Shown: positions 1 through 12,324 of the stretch, in pieces
Position numbering within the stretch: position 1 is the stretch's first letter
Layout of the letters: each line of letters opens with the position of its first letter
Assembly: GCA_028641055.1 (NCBI GenBank)
Contig: CM054063.1
Coordinates: forward strand, 179,558,756 to 179,622,755
Length of the DNA stretch: 64,000 nt
Direction: 5' to 3'
Source: Alopecurus myosuroides
Taxonomy: Eukaryota; Streptophyta; Magnoliopsida; Poales; Poaceae
The notes under the pieces: generated by a model
Databases searched by the model: none
Seen by the model: the letters and a program-made list of their open reading frames with translations, nothing else
What the model was told of the DNA's origin: nothing
Made by a program: the position numbers and the translations under genes

Positions 1-207
1 TTTTAAACACTAGAGCAGTTAAAACACAGATGCCAGATTACTTAGAAGATAAAGGAACAGTCAAACCCGGAAAAACCTTGCAAGAAGCTTGAAATTGCAA
101 AAGGCGGAGTTCTTGTTTCGACAAATGACATAGAAGCATTACAATATGAATTACATTGTAAAAAAAAGCTCCTATACACATCCATCATTCGGGTTAAGTG
201 TATTCCC

Positions 208-3139
208 TCAAGCATCCGAGTCTTCATCGCTGCTATCATTCTCGGGGGCTGCGGGCACTTCTTCTTCCGGATAAGTAATAGAAATATTAACCATAGAGGC
301 AATCTTGGAAGCATGCCCTTTAACTTCGTCAAAAATTGCATTGCATTGCGCTTCTGTATATCCTTGAGGGATACCGGATGCTACGCGCCAAGATCTAGCA
401 TTAGGGTAATGTAGACGCATAAGGCCAAGTGCCATGCGTGCACCACCTCGTGCGGCAGAGCGAAGGATAGATTCTCCCGACTCTGCTACCTCTGTGATGG
501 CACCCGGAAGCTTTTCAACCTCCGAGCACTCCCCAGATTTCTCGGGAAGAAACTTGTCTACTAGCTGCGTTGCAGCAGCCTTCATCAAATTCCATGTCTC
601 CCCGAAAGCTCGGATGCCTGCAGACCGAGTGCCATCTGGGGTATCTCCTGGTTTTTTCCAATAAAACACCCAAAAGGGTTAGACAGAAAACCAGAGAAAG
701 TAAAACATGGAAAAATGGTACATAAGTTAGAAATTTACCAATGAGCTTGTCGATCTCGGAAACTTCCTCCAGGCGAAGGTTCAGAGCATCGGTCAAATCC
801 CGGATGGTGGATTTGTCCTTCTCCGCCTGCTCGGAAGCCTTGGAATTGGAAACTCCAAGGGCCAGGTTGCTGGCTTCCAAGTCTTGTTGAGCTTTCACAA
901 GGTTCTTGTGAAGCTCAACATTCTCCTTGCGGAGAATTTCAGCATTGCCAGAATCTTCTGCTGCTTGTCTAGCCTCAGCTAATGCAGCTGAAAAGCAAGG
1001 GAAAAATCCGAGTTAGCTAGCTTCTCGGAAAAAACTTAGGCAAATGATTGAATCGGAAATTTCAAAAGGAAAATGTTCACCTTGTGTTTCCGACAATGCG
1101 AGCTTAGCTGATTCCAGCTCTGCTTCCCTTTTTCAAGAATAGAGAGAAGACTTCTAACTTCTTTATTCTTGATGGTAAGCTTCCGGAAAACTTCCCTGTT
1201 GATGGCTTCCGAGGTTTGCTGAAACATGGCAAGGAGAAGAATGAGTACAAAAAGCATCAAAGCAAAAAGCACGCATTTTAATTAATGCTTGGGGGCTAGA
1301 GTTATATACCTGGCTCATGCGCTGCAAACCTGCCAAGTTTTCTTTGAATTCTTTCGCGTATTCCGCGAAGAGATTTCCGGCTGCGTCCAAACCGTCATTG
1401 ATAGCTTTGAAATCCTTGTCAAAGGTGGGAATTTCCTCGTCGAAAGTCCGAGTTAATTTTTCCACCTCTGGGGCCGCCCTTTCCCTCGTGTCCGGGTCGG
1501 ACACAATGGGCTGGCTGGGCTCCGGGGGCTTGGTGGTGGGGGCTGCAGTAGGCTCTTTCGCCCTCGTGCTTGGCGTATCCGGGGCGACGGCAGGAGAAGG
1601 TTGGCTGCCTCGGCTGGAAGAAACCTTGAGTTTCTTCAGCTTCTTCGGCTTCAGGCTGGAGGGGGGCAGGCTAAAAACCAAAACCCGGAAAAGGTTAAAA
1701 CACCAAAGATGGACGAAAAAGATCCCATAAAAGAAAAACCCAGAAGAAAATAACCTGGAAGTGGCGACGGGGATTCCGTCAAGATCGATAATTTCATCCG
1801 AGGAAATTATCTTCTTGCGCTTGCGCCCACCTGTAGCGGCGGTGCGTAGCGCATCCAGCTCGGCCTCGGAGGCTAACTCCGAGTCTGGAAGATCCGCAAG
1901 CTGTCGGAAGAACCAATCAGAATAAAAAAGGTAGATTATCCGAGAATTGAGATTGTACTCAAATGACGGAAAACTTACCTTGGGAGCTGGGTTGTCGGCC
2001 GTGTACATTGGCCGACTAGCTTCATATTGGTCGCGATATGCGACCAACTGGTTGATGCGCCGTCGAAGCTCCTTTTGAGGCCAATCCTTGTCGGTTGTCC
2101 GCATAGGATCTTTGGCTCCCGTATACTCGCACAGAAGGAGGCCTCCGTGGTTTGCTAATGGCTGGATCCGCCTATCCAGCCAGCAAAAGACCGTATCCAT
2201 ACCGGTCAAAGGAGGTTTGGAGGAGGTGAGCTTGGCGATGCGCCTCTTGATCCTTAACAGATCTGGCGGCAGAACTTGGACGGCTTCTGTTCCCCAGTTA
2301 TCCTGGGGAACGGCGGCAGAGTTCACAAAAGGTGGAACCCCGACGGCCTTTTTGGGAAAAGGCACGTCGGGATGATAGAAGAAAGAACCCGTCCAAAATT
2401 TGACGGATTCTGAGGTCTTAATCTTGGGGAACCAATCCTCTCGGAATCTCCGAAGAGTAAAGGATATGGTCCCGCAAGTTGGGAGTGCGCCCTCCGAAGA
2501 GTTCCGCTTAACCCCAAAGCAGTACATCCAGAAGTCTAGCCTAGGTTCTATCCCTAAGTAGCCTTCAAACAGGGCCTGAAAGCCGGCCATGTAAAGAATA
2601 GAATTGGGGGGAAGATTGTGGGGCTGGATGTCGTAATGGGAAAGAACTTGGAGGAAGAAAGAAGAAGGCGGAAGCCCCATACCTCGCAGGAGGTGGGAAG
2701 TGAGAAGTACCCGTTCGCCGTTCTGCGGCGTTGGCTCGGTCTCTTCCTCCGGAAGCCGCCATTTCTTCTTAAGTACCAGGCCCTCCTTCTCCAGGTTTGG
2801 AAGGAGAGCCGGAGGAATACTGCAGGCAATCCAGTTGCCTGCAGATTCAGCTTCCTCCTCCGCTCCGGCGGTGGCGGCGGCGGCGGCCTCCGCGGCGGCG
2901 AGCTCGTCGCCGAGGAGCTCAATCTTTTCCTCCACCGTTTCGGGTGCAAACGGTGGGGTTGTCGCGGCGCTTGATGATGCTATGTCCGCGGCGGCGGAAG
3001 TGTTCTCTCCGCCCGCCGCGGAAGCCGTGGTCTTCTCCGGCTCACCGCCGGTGGGCTTTTGCGCTCCCGATTGCGGATCTAGGTCGTTGACGAGCTCGTC
3101 GATGGCGGCGCGGGTCGGTGAAGGCGGCGAGGATGCCAT
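208..3139 (-). CDS. Antisense retrotransposon gene, plant 'putative gypsy type transposon' (Transposase_28-like) protein, six exons
   Basis: The gene lies antisense between pol and the 3' LTR of the gypsy element. My exon model on the minus strand is 3139-1979, 1900-1755, 1670-1310, 1218-1081, 987-739 and 647-208. All five introns (78-93 bp) start GT and end AG, the first with GTAAGT. Exon 1 gives an Ala/Pro/Ser-rich N-terminus, then a globular part with motifs such as LLRGMGLPPSSFF and PPNSILYMAGFQALFEGYLG. These are typical of the cereal family annotated as putative gypsy-type transposon proteins (Pfam Transposase_28 by my recognition). Exons 2-3 are Lys/Pro/Ser-rich, exons 4-5 read as coiled coil, and the last exon ends in an acidic EDSDA tail. 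In exon 4 the frame that fits the coiled coil is reached only through a one-base shift near the A-run at about 1128-1133, so this copy is probably damaged. The molecular function is unknown, and despite the family name there is no transposase catalytic motif. Confidence 0.7.
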
Positions 3140-3277
3140 CCTTTGGTGGTGCGTTTTGGTGCGTTCTGCGTGCTTGGAAGCTAAGTGCGCTTGGGGCAGG
3201 AAACTTGCTCTCGAGCTCGCGTCAATGGCGTGGGCAGTGTGGGAGTGAGGAAAGTTTCGGAGGAGGACGATGATGGC

Positions 3278-3287
3278 TATTTATAGC
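3278..3287 (-). promoter_or_regulatory. TATA box of the antisense gene
   Basis: On the minus strand this reads CTATAAATAG within a GGC...GCC context, 139 bp upstream of the ATG at 3139. The antisense gene of the second gypsy element has the identical decamer at 62281-62290, 133 bp before its ATG. That agreement supports a real promoter. Confidence 0.7.
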
Positions 3288-3666
3288 CAGATATCCGTTT
3301 AGATACGTGCCAACGGCTCTTTTGACCGTTGGATATTCGACGCGTGTCGCTCGCCGGAAAATCCGGGAAACGAAACGACAGGGGAATGATGGCTATCTCC
3401 TCGTTTCTCGTGAGAATCTGTCAGAGATACGTTGCAGGGTTTCCCGCGTGAAACCAAGCGGCGCTTGCGTCAGCATGATTAAAGCGCTGATGTCATAAGT
3501 TCCTTTTCCGCGAAGGATCGCGAGAAGAAAAGCCGGATTTTCATAGTTCCGAGTTATATGTTACCATCTCCTTCAAAAAGAAAGAAGAAAGAATCAAGAC
3601 TGCTGAATCAAGTTTTCCCGGACAAAATTATTTGACAGAAGACGGAGAATCAGAGTTTTGATCCTT
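3288..3666. other. Spacer between antisense gene promoter and polypurine tract
   Basis: No ORF or recognised motif is present apart from the PPT at its right end. The sequence would hold upstream elements of the antisense gene and the 3' untranslated part of the sense element. Confidence 0.4.
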
Positions 3667-3678
3667 CCTGGGGGCTAC

Positions 3679-4237
3679 TGTCGGATATATACTGAATAGG
3701 GGTATAGAAGATGGTAGACAAAAGAGCCGGACCACCAGGGTGGCCTACATGGTAATAGGCTTGGGTCCATTGGGCGGCCCAGTAGTCCGACGCGCAGAAG
3801 CCGGATTCTAGAAGAACCCGGATCACGGCCCACGTGATCTGGCTTGGCGGAGAAGACGGATTCCTTACTTTCCAAGTTACAAGTTAAACGTAGTCTTCTA
3901 GGTTTCTTGTTCTGTAAGCCCTAATCCGGCTATTATATAAAGCCGGACGGGAGATAGATTAGATAGGTTCAAGTTTCACCAGCTAAAGCTCTACGCAACT
4001 CGCCGAGAAGCTCATCCTCGTCGAGTAGCTAGATCTATTCCCTCACACTGTAACCCTGTTATACGGGCTTTAGTCCCAATTAGTGAGAAGTGCAGGAGTA
4101 GGTACGCCGTACTGTCGCGACGTACCGAACCTGGGTAAAATCCCGTGTTCTGTGTTACTACGCTATCCCGTTACCCCACGTCTCTACCGTAGTCTCATGG
4201 CACCCCAGTCTATGAAAACTACTACGATGTCTCGACA
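3679..4237 (+). repeat. 3' LTR of the gypsy element
   Basis: This 559-bp LTR begins TGTCG and ends CGACA, a perfect short inverted terminal repeat. The PPT CCTGGGGGCTAC abuts its start. A TATA-like TATTATATAAAG lies near 3931-3942, which would start U3-driven transcription. The 5' partner LTR is outside the window, so age cannot be estimated. Confidence 0.85.
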
Positions 4238-5903
4238 TCTATTTCACTCCATACTTGTTTCAATCCATCAAACTCTTTGGACCAACATTTCTTTAGGTCG
4301 ATATGAGTATATCTACTCAAATAATTGGTGATTTTTTACGAAATAATGATTCCTACTATTTGTTTGAAGTACTCATTAATCTGGACATATCAACATGTAT
4401 GGTCCTCAATAAGTTAGAGGCCCGTTTTCAAAACCTGAATCTTTAGTTATCATGTCCATGAAGATCTATTTGCATGTTTCAAAAGATCAAAATCTAATGA
4501 CTCAAAGTTCCATAACAATGGATCTCCTTCATGTACATAACATTGACATAGCTTTAGAAAGTAGAGCCATATTAATGTGGTGTCATTATTATTAAGTATG
4601 TATCCTTTGGCATTAATGTTATGAATGTAGGAGCCACTACCATTAGATCCAAATAAGAACAATCTAGTCATAACCATTTTATGATCATTGAAAGATAATA
4701 CTCATAAATATAGGAAAAGATTTGTCACTAACACATCGTTTCCTCGTTCTTCCAAGCAACTCAAGCATAACTTCTTGTTTTTTCATAAAATATGACCAAT
4801 ATCATAAACTTAGTCTCTGCAGTGAGTAGTTTTTCTAGGAAAAACATTCATAACGTTTATATCATATGTACCATCATCATTGATGACTTCCCGGTGATCT
4901 ATTTCATATTATTGATTTTTCAACACAACCAAGAATTCATGAAGGTGAACAATTCCCCTTGTATGACATAGTCTATGACAAACTATTTGCACCTAAGGTG
5001 GGCAGCAAGTCCAACACCTCATCATAAGAAAAATGTATATCATCAAGTAATCAAGATAAGCGAGGCTTTCTATTGTCATCAAGCATGACAACCACACGCT
5101 TGTGTTCTCTTTTATTTTGACCGAGAAGAAAAACAGCCAAAACTGAATAAAACTTCATCAACCTAACTTGTGGTGCATACGGCGCATCGATTTTAGCGAG
5201 CATACATTATGTTTGTGATATGTCATTACACACGTGGAATTCATACTCCGTGATAAGATCACGTCACACTGGACTATGATGTAATTATCCGCATGAACTT
5301 GATAATACAAATTATCACTTCGTTATCGGAATCTCTTGGTTTAGCTCCTACGGGTTTTATATCATATAGAGCTAAAAATTTGAACATGGAGTATCTTGAA
5401 GATACAGTAAAAAACTATGAAGTTGGACCCATCTTTTAAGTTTCTCAATCGCATGAAAACTTCTAAGTTTCAAGAGGGATATCACATTGGTTAGTATCTA
5501 CAAAGATTTTGCAAAGTAATTTAGGCTATGTTCATAATCATTAGTTCAAGTTTTAAAATATATACTTATATATAAACTACACGAACTCCCACTCAAACGA
5601 ACACCCCTCACTTAGTTTAGTGATTACATGATCCCCTTATCCACTACACCACCCTGATCGTCACAACCGATGGTACTGCTTCAAAAAGGTAGACATATGT
5701 ACGTTCAATAGCATCGTACATGTGGATCATGATTACCTTTCGGTCAGTTGTGTTCCGTGTCCATGTATTTACATGCTAGGCTCGCCAAATTCCTCTTTAA
5801 CATATTGCAGTGCAAAACATGGCTTACACCCGCCGTATGCGATTGCAGATGGGAGCACCCGATTGTCACGAGCCACTTTCCAACTACAAACTTTCTTGGC
5901 GGT
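4238..5903 (-). other. AT-rich non-coding internal sequence of a Copia-type element (left piece)
   Basis: Removing elements A and C with their target duplications joins this stretch directly to 25317-25929, which carries a Copia primer-binding site and LTR on the minus strand. It is therefore read as the internal region of that element. Only short ORFs are present (for example minus 4450-4677), and none has a recognisable Gag, protease, integrase or RT motif. It is either a non-autonomous element or a badly decayed one. Confidence 0.45.
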
Positions 5904-6794
5904 TGATACGTCATAAACGTATCTATAATTTCTGATGTTCCATGTTGTTTTCATGCCTTATGCTACATGTTTTCCTTACACTTTATGTCATTTTTATCGA
6001 TTTCCCGGGACTAACGTATTGGCAAGATGCCACAGAACCAGTTCCTTGTTTTCTGTAGTTTTTAGTTTCAGAAGGGTTGTTCTGGAAATATTCTCAGAAT
6101 TGGAAAATTCGAAACCCGGAAGTCTTAGAATTTCCGAAGGTTCCACAGAGTCCCGAAGAGGCCCAGAGGGGGGCCACACCATAGGGCGACGCGCCCCCCG
6201 GCCGCGCCTAGGGGTGGTGTGGGCCCCTCGGGTCCACCGCCATCGTCCTTTCGCCTATTTTTCCCCCGATAAGTCAACCCTGAAAAGATACCACTTCTTC
6301 CCGAGAAATACCCGAGGCCGCCGTCATCGTCAACCCGAGATCGAGAGGGTTCTGGAGCTCTCTTCGGCACCCTCTCGGGAGGGAAATTCATCACCGGAGG
6401 GGTCTACACCACCATGCCTGCCTCCGGAGTGATGCGTGAGTAGTTCATCCCTGGACTACGGGTCCATAGTAGTAGCTAGATGGTTGTCCTCTCCACTTTA
6501 TGCCTCATGTTTAGATCTCATGAGCTGCCTCACATGATCGAGATCATCTTATTGTAATGCTAAATGTTGTGTTTGCTGGGATCTGATGATTATTGAATAC
6601 TATGTCTTTTGATTATCAATCTATCATGTTATCTTCATGTGTATGTTATTATGATCTTGCATGCTCTCCGTTATTAATAGATGCTCTGCCCAAGTAGATG
6701 CTAGTGACTCCAAGAGAGAGTATTTATGCTCGATAGTGGGTTTATGCTCCTTTGCATCTGTGATCGAGTGACGGAAACACGATGGATGGAGGAT
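5904..6794 (+). repeat. Truncated 5' LTR of element A
   Basis: It matches the first roughly 890 bp of A's own 3' LTR (8837 onward) until GGAGGAT. There the 3' LTR continues TGTTG while this copy continues ATCC, an internal sequence also seen inverted in element C near 21485-21510. The four bases GGAT are shared by both parents, so the deletion happened across microhomology. Confidence 0.8.
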
Positions 6795-8822
6795 ATCCAA
6801 GGTATCCCCTTCTTCATCAACAGTTTATCAGGTCACTTCTAGTGAAACTATATTTTTATTCGGTCACATCATATGAAGTTTACTTGGAGCGTTTGTTTGT
6901 TTTTTATTTTGTTTTACTTTTTTTGTTTTGTTTTCCTTGCTGCAATAATATAGTTGGACCCTAGCATTATTTGTGTGGGAGAGAGACATGCTCCGCTTTT
7001 TCATTTGAATACTTGTTATGCTCGTATTCTTAGTTTCTCTTCTAGCTGATGCAAAATTCCTGTTTAGCTCCTGTTTTTCTTGCATCTTTTATTCAGAGCT
7101 ATTAGTTTTAGTAGAGCTGTGTTAGTACTCTCTTTTTTCATTGCTATATCTCTTTGAGAGTTTTTGTGGTTTGGTGTTTGATGGAACTAGAAAATGCTAC
7201 GTGTGGTAGATGGTATAACGAAAAAGCTTGCATATTCTTGTCGATCTCTAAAATGTTTCATTTGATTATTTGTTGTTGTTTTGAGATATTAATATGCTTA
7301 ATGGTAAACTTGCTGGTGTAGTAGAGTAAAAACAATTAATGGTTGGTCTAAAAGCTTGAACTATGCCACACTCAAATAACCAGTTGATAGGATAATGGTA
7401 TATGACTTCCTTTGCTGATAGCAATCGTAATGGCTTTTTGTTATGCGCTACGGTCGGGGTAGCTAACAGTGACTTTTCACTGCCACGGACCCTCTTGGAG
7501 TGATTTTCATTATTCCTTGTGAGATCATGATTTTATTTGGAATCTTTTAACTTCTGAGTTCTATGTTGCGGTTTTCTAGCACTTCCACCATCCATTTTTG
7601 CTAGCCTCTTCGGTACTGTGGATTTCTCATTCTCACATTGAGAGTTGGTGCAAACTTTACCAGTGCATCCAAACCCCGTGGGAGAACTTTGTTTTTCTAC
7701 AAATAAGCCAAAATTTATCTTCCTCAAAATAGCCACCATACCTACCTACCATGGCATTTCCATAGCCATTCCGAGATATATTGCCATACGACATCCATCA
7801 TCATCATGTTACTTGTCATGCTTCGTTGTTATTTTGCATACTGCTACACTGGCTGGAGCGTTTAGTTTTATTTACATCAGAGATATTTCAGTTTGACTTA
7901 TGAGTACTAAAAGTGTGTTCATTCATTGTAAAATAGAGTGTTGCCCCTACCAGTGAGGTTATATATATAAAAAAGAGAAAAAGCCCAAAGAGAAAAAAAG
8001 AAAGAGGCAAAAAAGAGAAAATAAAGAGAGAGGGGGAATAGCTACTATCATTTATTCCACACTTGTGCTTGTTTAGCATCATTACTTCAGTTTAGAGAGA
8101 CTTTTCATATTATGACTTGCATAACTATGTGGCAAACTTACATTATAGAACTTGGCGTGTATATTCCAATGATGAGCCTCCTCAAAGGATCTCTAGGTCT
8201 TCGTGAGCAAGCAAGTTGGATGCACCCCCACTAGTTTCATTGCAGAGCTTTCATACACTTATAGCTCTATGTGCATCCGTTATGTGGAAATCAATACTCC
8301 TTGCATAACTTCGATTATAAGACTTCCTCTTGTCAAATGATCACTTTCAGTTGTGTGAGACTTTCTTACATTGACCATCCAAACCCCCCATAATTATCTT
8401 TTAGCCACAACATCCTGGTGCCAGGAACCAATACAGAACGCTTGCTTGTTTTGAGTGCACAATTATTTGAATGATTTTCCTACGTGCATATTGTTGTCAC
8501 TTGACTTGATCCTAACATGAGTTGTTGCAAGAGTTTGATTCCTTTGATGATTATATTGTTGTTCTTGAATCTTAAATCATCTTTAATATACTTTGCATAG
8601 TGGATTGTCTTTTAGTATTGATTCATTGAAAAGATTTACGATGTTCTTCCTAATGGTTTATACATTACTATATTTGATATCAACTATAAACTACTAGATT
8701 TATTCATTTGATCCTAGTTTACATGCTTTACATTACTATGATGATCAAGTCTGTGTTGGTAGCATGTCACCTCAGAATTTTTTTTTTTTTGTCGTTTACC
8801 TACTGGAGGACGAGTAGGAACT
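6795..8822 (+). other. Non-coding 3' internal region of element A
   Basis: No ORF of interest is present. The sequence is T-rich and holds a purine-only tract around 7967-8038. Its left part matches, in reverse, element C at about 21240-21490. The PPT at 8823-8836 closes the region. Confidence 0.6.
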
Positions 8823-8836
8823 AAGCTTGGGGATGT

Positions 8837-10276
8837 TGATACGTCATAAACGTATCTATAATTTCTAATGTTCCATGTTGTTTTTATGCCTTGTGCTACA
8901 TGTTTTCCTTACACTTTATGTCATTTTTATCGATTTCCCGGGACTAACCTATTGACAAGATGCCACATAGTCAGTTCCCTGTTTTCTGCTGTTTTTAGTT
9001 TCAGAAAAGTTGTTCTAGAAATATTCTCGGAATTGGAAATTTCAAAACCCGGAAGTCTTAGAATTCCCGAAGGTTCCACGGAGTCCCAAAGAGGCCCAGA
9101 GGGGTGCCACACCATAGGGCGGCGCGCCCCCTGGCCACGCCTGGGGGTGGTGTGGGCCCCTCAGGCGTCCACCACCATCGCCCTTTCTCCTATTTATTTC
9201 CCCTGATACGTCAACCCTGAAAATATACCACTTCTTCCCGAGAAACACCTGAGGCCGCCGTCATCGTCAACCCGAGATCGGGAGGGTTCTGGAGCTCTCC
9301 CCGGCACCCTGCCGGCAGGGAAATTCATCACCGGAGGGGTCGACACCACCATGTCCGCCTCCGTAATGGTACGTGAGTAGTTCATCCCTAGACTACGAAT
9401 CCATACCAGTAGCTAGATGGTTGTCCTCTCCACTTTATGCCTCATGTTTAGATCTCGTGAGCTGCCTCACATGATCGAGATCATCTTATTGTAATGCTAC
9501 ATGTTGTGTTTGCTGGGATCCAATGATTATTCAATGCTATGTCTTCTGATTATCAATCTGTCATGTTATCTTCATGTATATGTTATTTATGATCTTGCAT
9601 GATCTCCGTTGTTAGTAGATGCTCTGGCCAAGTAGATGCTAGTGACTCCAAGAGGGAGTATTTATGGTCGATATCGGTTTCATGCCTTCTTTGCATCTGT
9701 GCTCGAGTGACAGAAACTTGACAGATGGAGGATGTGTTGTTGCCATTAGGGAGAAAACAATGATGTTTACTTTGGTTACATTGTTTACATTACACACATT
9801 GCTTAGTGCGATTATCTGTTGCTTGCAACTTAATACCCAACGTTTGTTCGGATGATATTCAAAGGGTGGATTATTAGTCATAGCTGCAGTTGGATGACGA
9901 TCTATGTATTTTGTTGTAATGCCCGCATGAATCTCATAGTAATCTTTGTGTCATGCATGTTTCTTTATCTGTCAATTGCCCAGCTGTAATTTGTTAACCA
10001 CGCATGTTAGCTATCTTTTATGGGGAGACACCACTAGTGAACTGTGGACCCGGTCCATTTTCTCACACTGATAATACACACACTGCTTCCACTATTTCCA
10101 CACTGCTACTGTTGTTTTCATATTGTTCTCATACTGTTTACCACACCAAACGTTTAACCTCTTTGTGTTCAGCAAACCGGTGAGACTGACAACCTCACTG
10201 CTTCGCTGGGGCAAAGTGAATTGATTGTGTTGTCTAGTTTCCACGTTGCTGCTGAACCGGTAGTGCGCCCTCCATC
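8837..10276 (+). repeat. 3' LTR of element A, left part
   Basis: It begins TGATACGTCATAAACG after the PPT and continues after element B at 17735-17866, ending GCCATCA. The two pieces add up to about 1,572 bp, close to the 1,579-bp 5' LTR of element C, the same family in opposite orientation. Confidence 0.85.
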
Positions 10277-11967
10277 TGATGCCTGTAAAATTCATAGATG
10301 AATTTTGCATATTTTCACATGGTTTTCTATTACATATTGCATCATATAAGGGTATAATTCAATGTTTTATAGTATTTTAGGGTTAAATTACAAAGTCCCC
10401 CAACTTTTATGGAATTAACCCTGCCTGTCAGAAACCCCGTTTTCTATATTTTTGACGTTTCAGGGGGCAAACTTCCGCGAAATCACCTGAAAATCTACGG
10501 GGGTCATTTTCTTAGAAGGAGAAGACTTGCGGGCGAAGGATCCACGAGAATTGGGCAAGGAGGCCCAAAAAAGGACCCTCCACGCGGCCAGATTCCTTGG
10601 CCGCGTGAGAGGCCCCCTTTTGGCCCCTATGGCCCCAATTCCTTCCATCTTCGACTTACCGACTCCGTCTTGACCTAAAACCGACTATAAAAAGGGTCCC
10701 CTGTACCCATACGGAGAAGAGCGCCGCCGAAACACCGAACACCAAAACAGAGACCAGAAGTTCTAGATTGGAGGGGGAAAACTCCGGCGGGGTGCCGCCG
10801 GTGTGATCTCCTACCCCTCCAACGTCATCTCCATCGACATCTCCATGAAGAGGGAGTAGTACACCCCAGGGCTATGGGTTTGTGGAAGTAGCACTTGTAT
10901 CTCTCTCTCTATGTGCTTCACTAATTAGATCCGTATGAGCTGCCTCACATGATTATGGGCACTATTGTAATTCCTATGTGGTGGTTCTTTTCTATGAGTT
11001 ATTGAATCTGAGATTGCAATTGTTTTTCTTGAGTTATTTGAGTAGATGTATCTTATGTACCCCGTTCTTATTTGCTAGCTTTGATCAATCTAGTTCTTGA
11101 GAGCGTGTGTGGGGTGATGGGTGCATTAGTTGGAGTAACGGGGGATGGCTAGTGCTGTGAAAGTGACAGAAGTTCAGCGATCCACTTAGGTTTTGTTAAA
11201 CCTTTCTTAGTTACCTCACTAGGGATAAAAAGGAGTACCTTGTTACCGGGGATTTGAAGTGACACTAATCAATCTCCATGACTAGATCTAGCAATTTCTT
11301 ACTTCAACTTCATGTCACATTGCTTAATGCTATACTCTGGTTTTTCCTTAATTATCGAGGTGTTATGATTTATTTCGCATCTTGGTAAAGTATAAGAGGG
11401 ATCAATATGACCGTAGAGATATCTATGCTAGGACGTGATGACCATATGAAAGTACTCAATGTTAAACATGTTATTGTAATCTCACATGTAATTCTTTATG
11501 TCCACCGTGTACCACTTTATTTGAGAGAATGCAAGTGTGAAACCATGAACCCCGGTCCTATTTTAAATATAAGAAAACACTCTAGTTACTTTACTTGCAC
11601 TTTACTTTACTTGCATCTCCAATTCGAATTTACATTATCTCCATCACCACTTGCATCACAAAAATACAAAAACAATCCATTGTTTATTTTCTCATTTGCA
11701 TTTAGTAGTAGATTTAATTATTGCACATTTACTTTCAGTTTTGCATTGCAATTTAGTAGTCTCACACCTTGTGCTTGACAACCACTTGGTGAGGTTGAGG
11801 GCACAAAATTCTCTACTTGTTTGCAGGATCCTGGAGGAAGCTTGGAAGACAACTACTGAAATACTGGCTCCCCAAGAGTTCGATATAAACCCTCGAGTCA
11901 CCCTCGTGGGGAAGAAGGCTTGCCACTAGCTACACACTCTGCACTTGGAGTCTCAACCTAGCCATCA
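10277..11967 (+). repeat. 5' LTR of element B
   Basis: It is 1,691 bp long, starts TGATGCC and ends GCCATCA. It contains a run of five G at about 11141-11145 where the partner LTR has fourteen. A TATA-like TATAAAAAGGG is present near 10685. Confidence 0.9.
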
Positions 11968-11977
11968 AGCGTTTTTC

Positions 11978-11995
11978 TGGCGCCGTTGCCGGGGA
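11978..11995 (+). promoter_or_regulatory. Primer-binding site of element B (tRNA-Asp)
   Basis: The sequence TGGCGCCGTTGCCGGGGA is the complement of the 3' end of plant tRNA-Asp, starting ten bases after the LTR. It marks where minus-strand DNA synthesis would start. Confidence 0.85.
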
Positions 11996-12324
11996 GCCAT
12001 AGGTGAAGGAGTTGTCCAAGGGAGCTCACAAGAAGTCTTCATCACCAACAAGGTGTGCAAACACCTAAGCTTGGGGAGGTTGCACCTACGTGAGTACCGT
12101 CCTTTCTATCTCCACCTTCTTTCAAGTAGATTGTTTTGTTTCTTGTCTTGTTTTTGTTTTCGTTTTGTTTTTGTTCTTGTTTTTGTTTTGTCTTGCATAT
12201 TTTATTTTAGTTTGAATTTTAGTTTTGCTTTTAGTTATCTAGTTTATTTTAGTATTTCGAATTTGCTTAGTTACTTTACTTTTGTTTTGCATAAAAAATT
12301 TAAAACTACATAAAAACTTGGAAA

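Larger units (their letters stand above)
1..4237 (+). mobile_element. 3' part of a Tat-like Ty3/gypsy LTR retrotransposon
   Basis: Only the 3' end of this element is in the window. Gag-pol would lie to the left of base 1 and is not seen. The orientation comes from the polypurine tract CCTGGGGGCTAC (3667-3678), directly followed by an LTR starting TGTCGG. Between the missing pol and the LTR lies a spliced gene on the opposite strand (208-3139). Extra ORFs in this position, some antisense, are known from the Tat lineage of plant Ty3/gypsy elements; placing this element there is inference from layout, because no reverse transcriptase is visible. The sequence right of 4237 is unrelated, and the first five bases (tctat, 4238-4242) would be the target duplication if the left end were available. 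Confidence 0.75.

Noticed and set aside
2700..3248. Plus-strand open frames of 97-182 codons over the start of the antisense gene
   Set aside because: They are mirror frames of GC-rich coding sequence on the minus strand. They have no family motif and run through the minus-strand promoter side.
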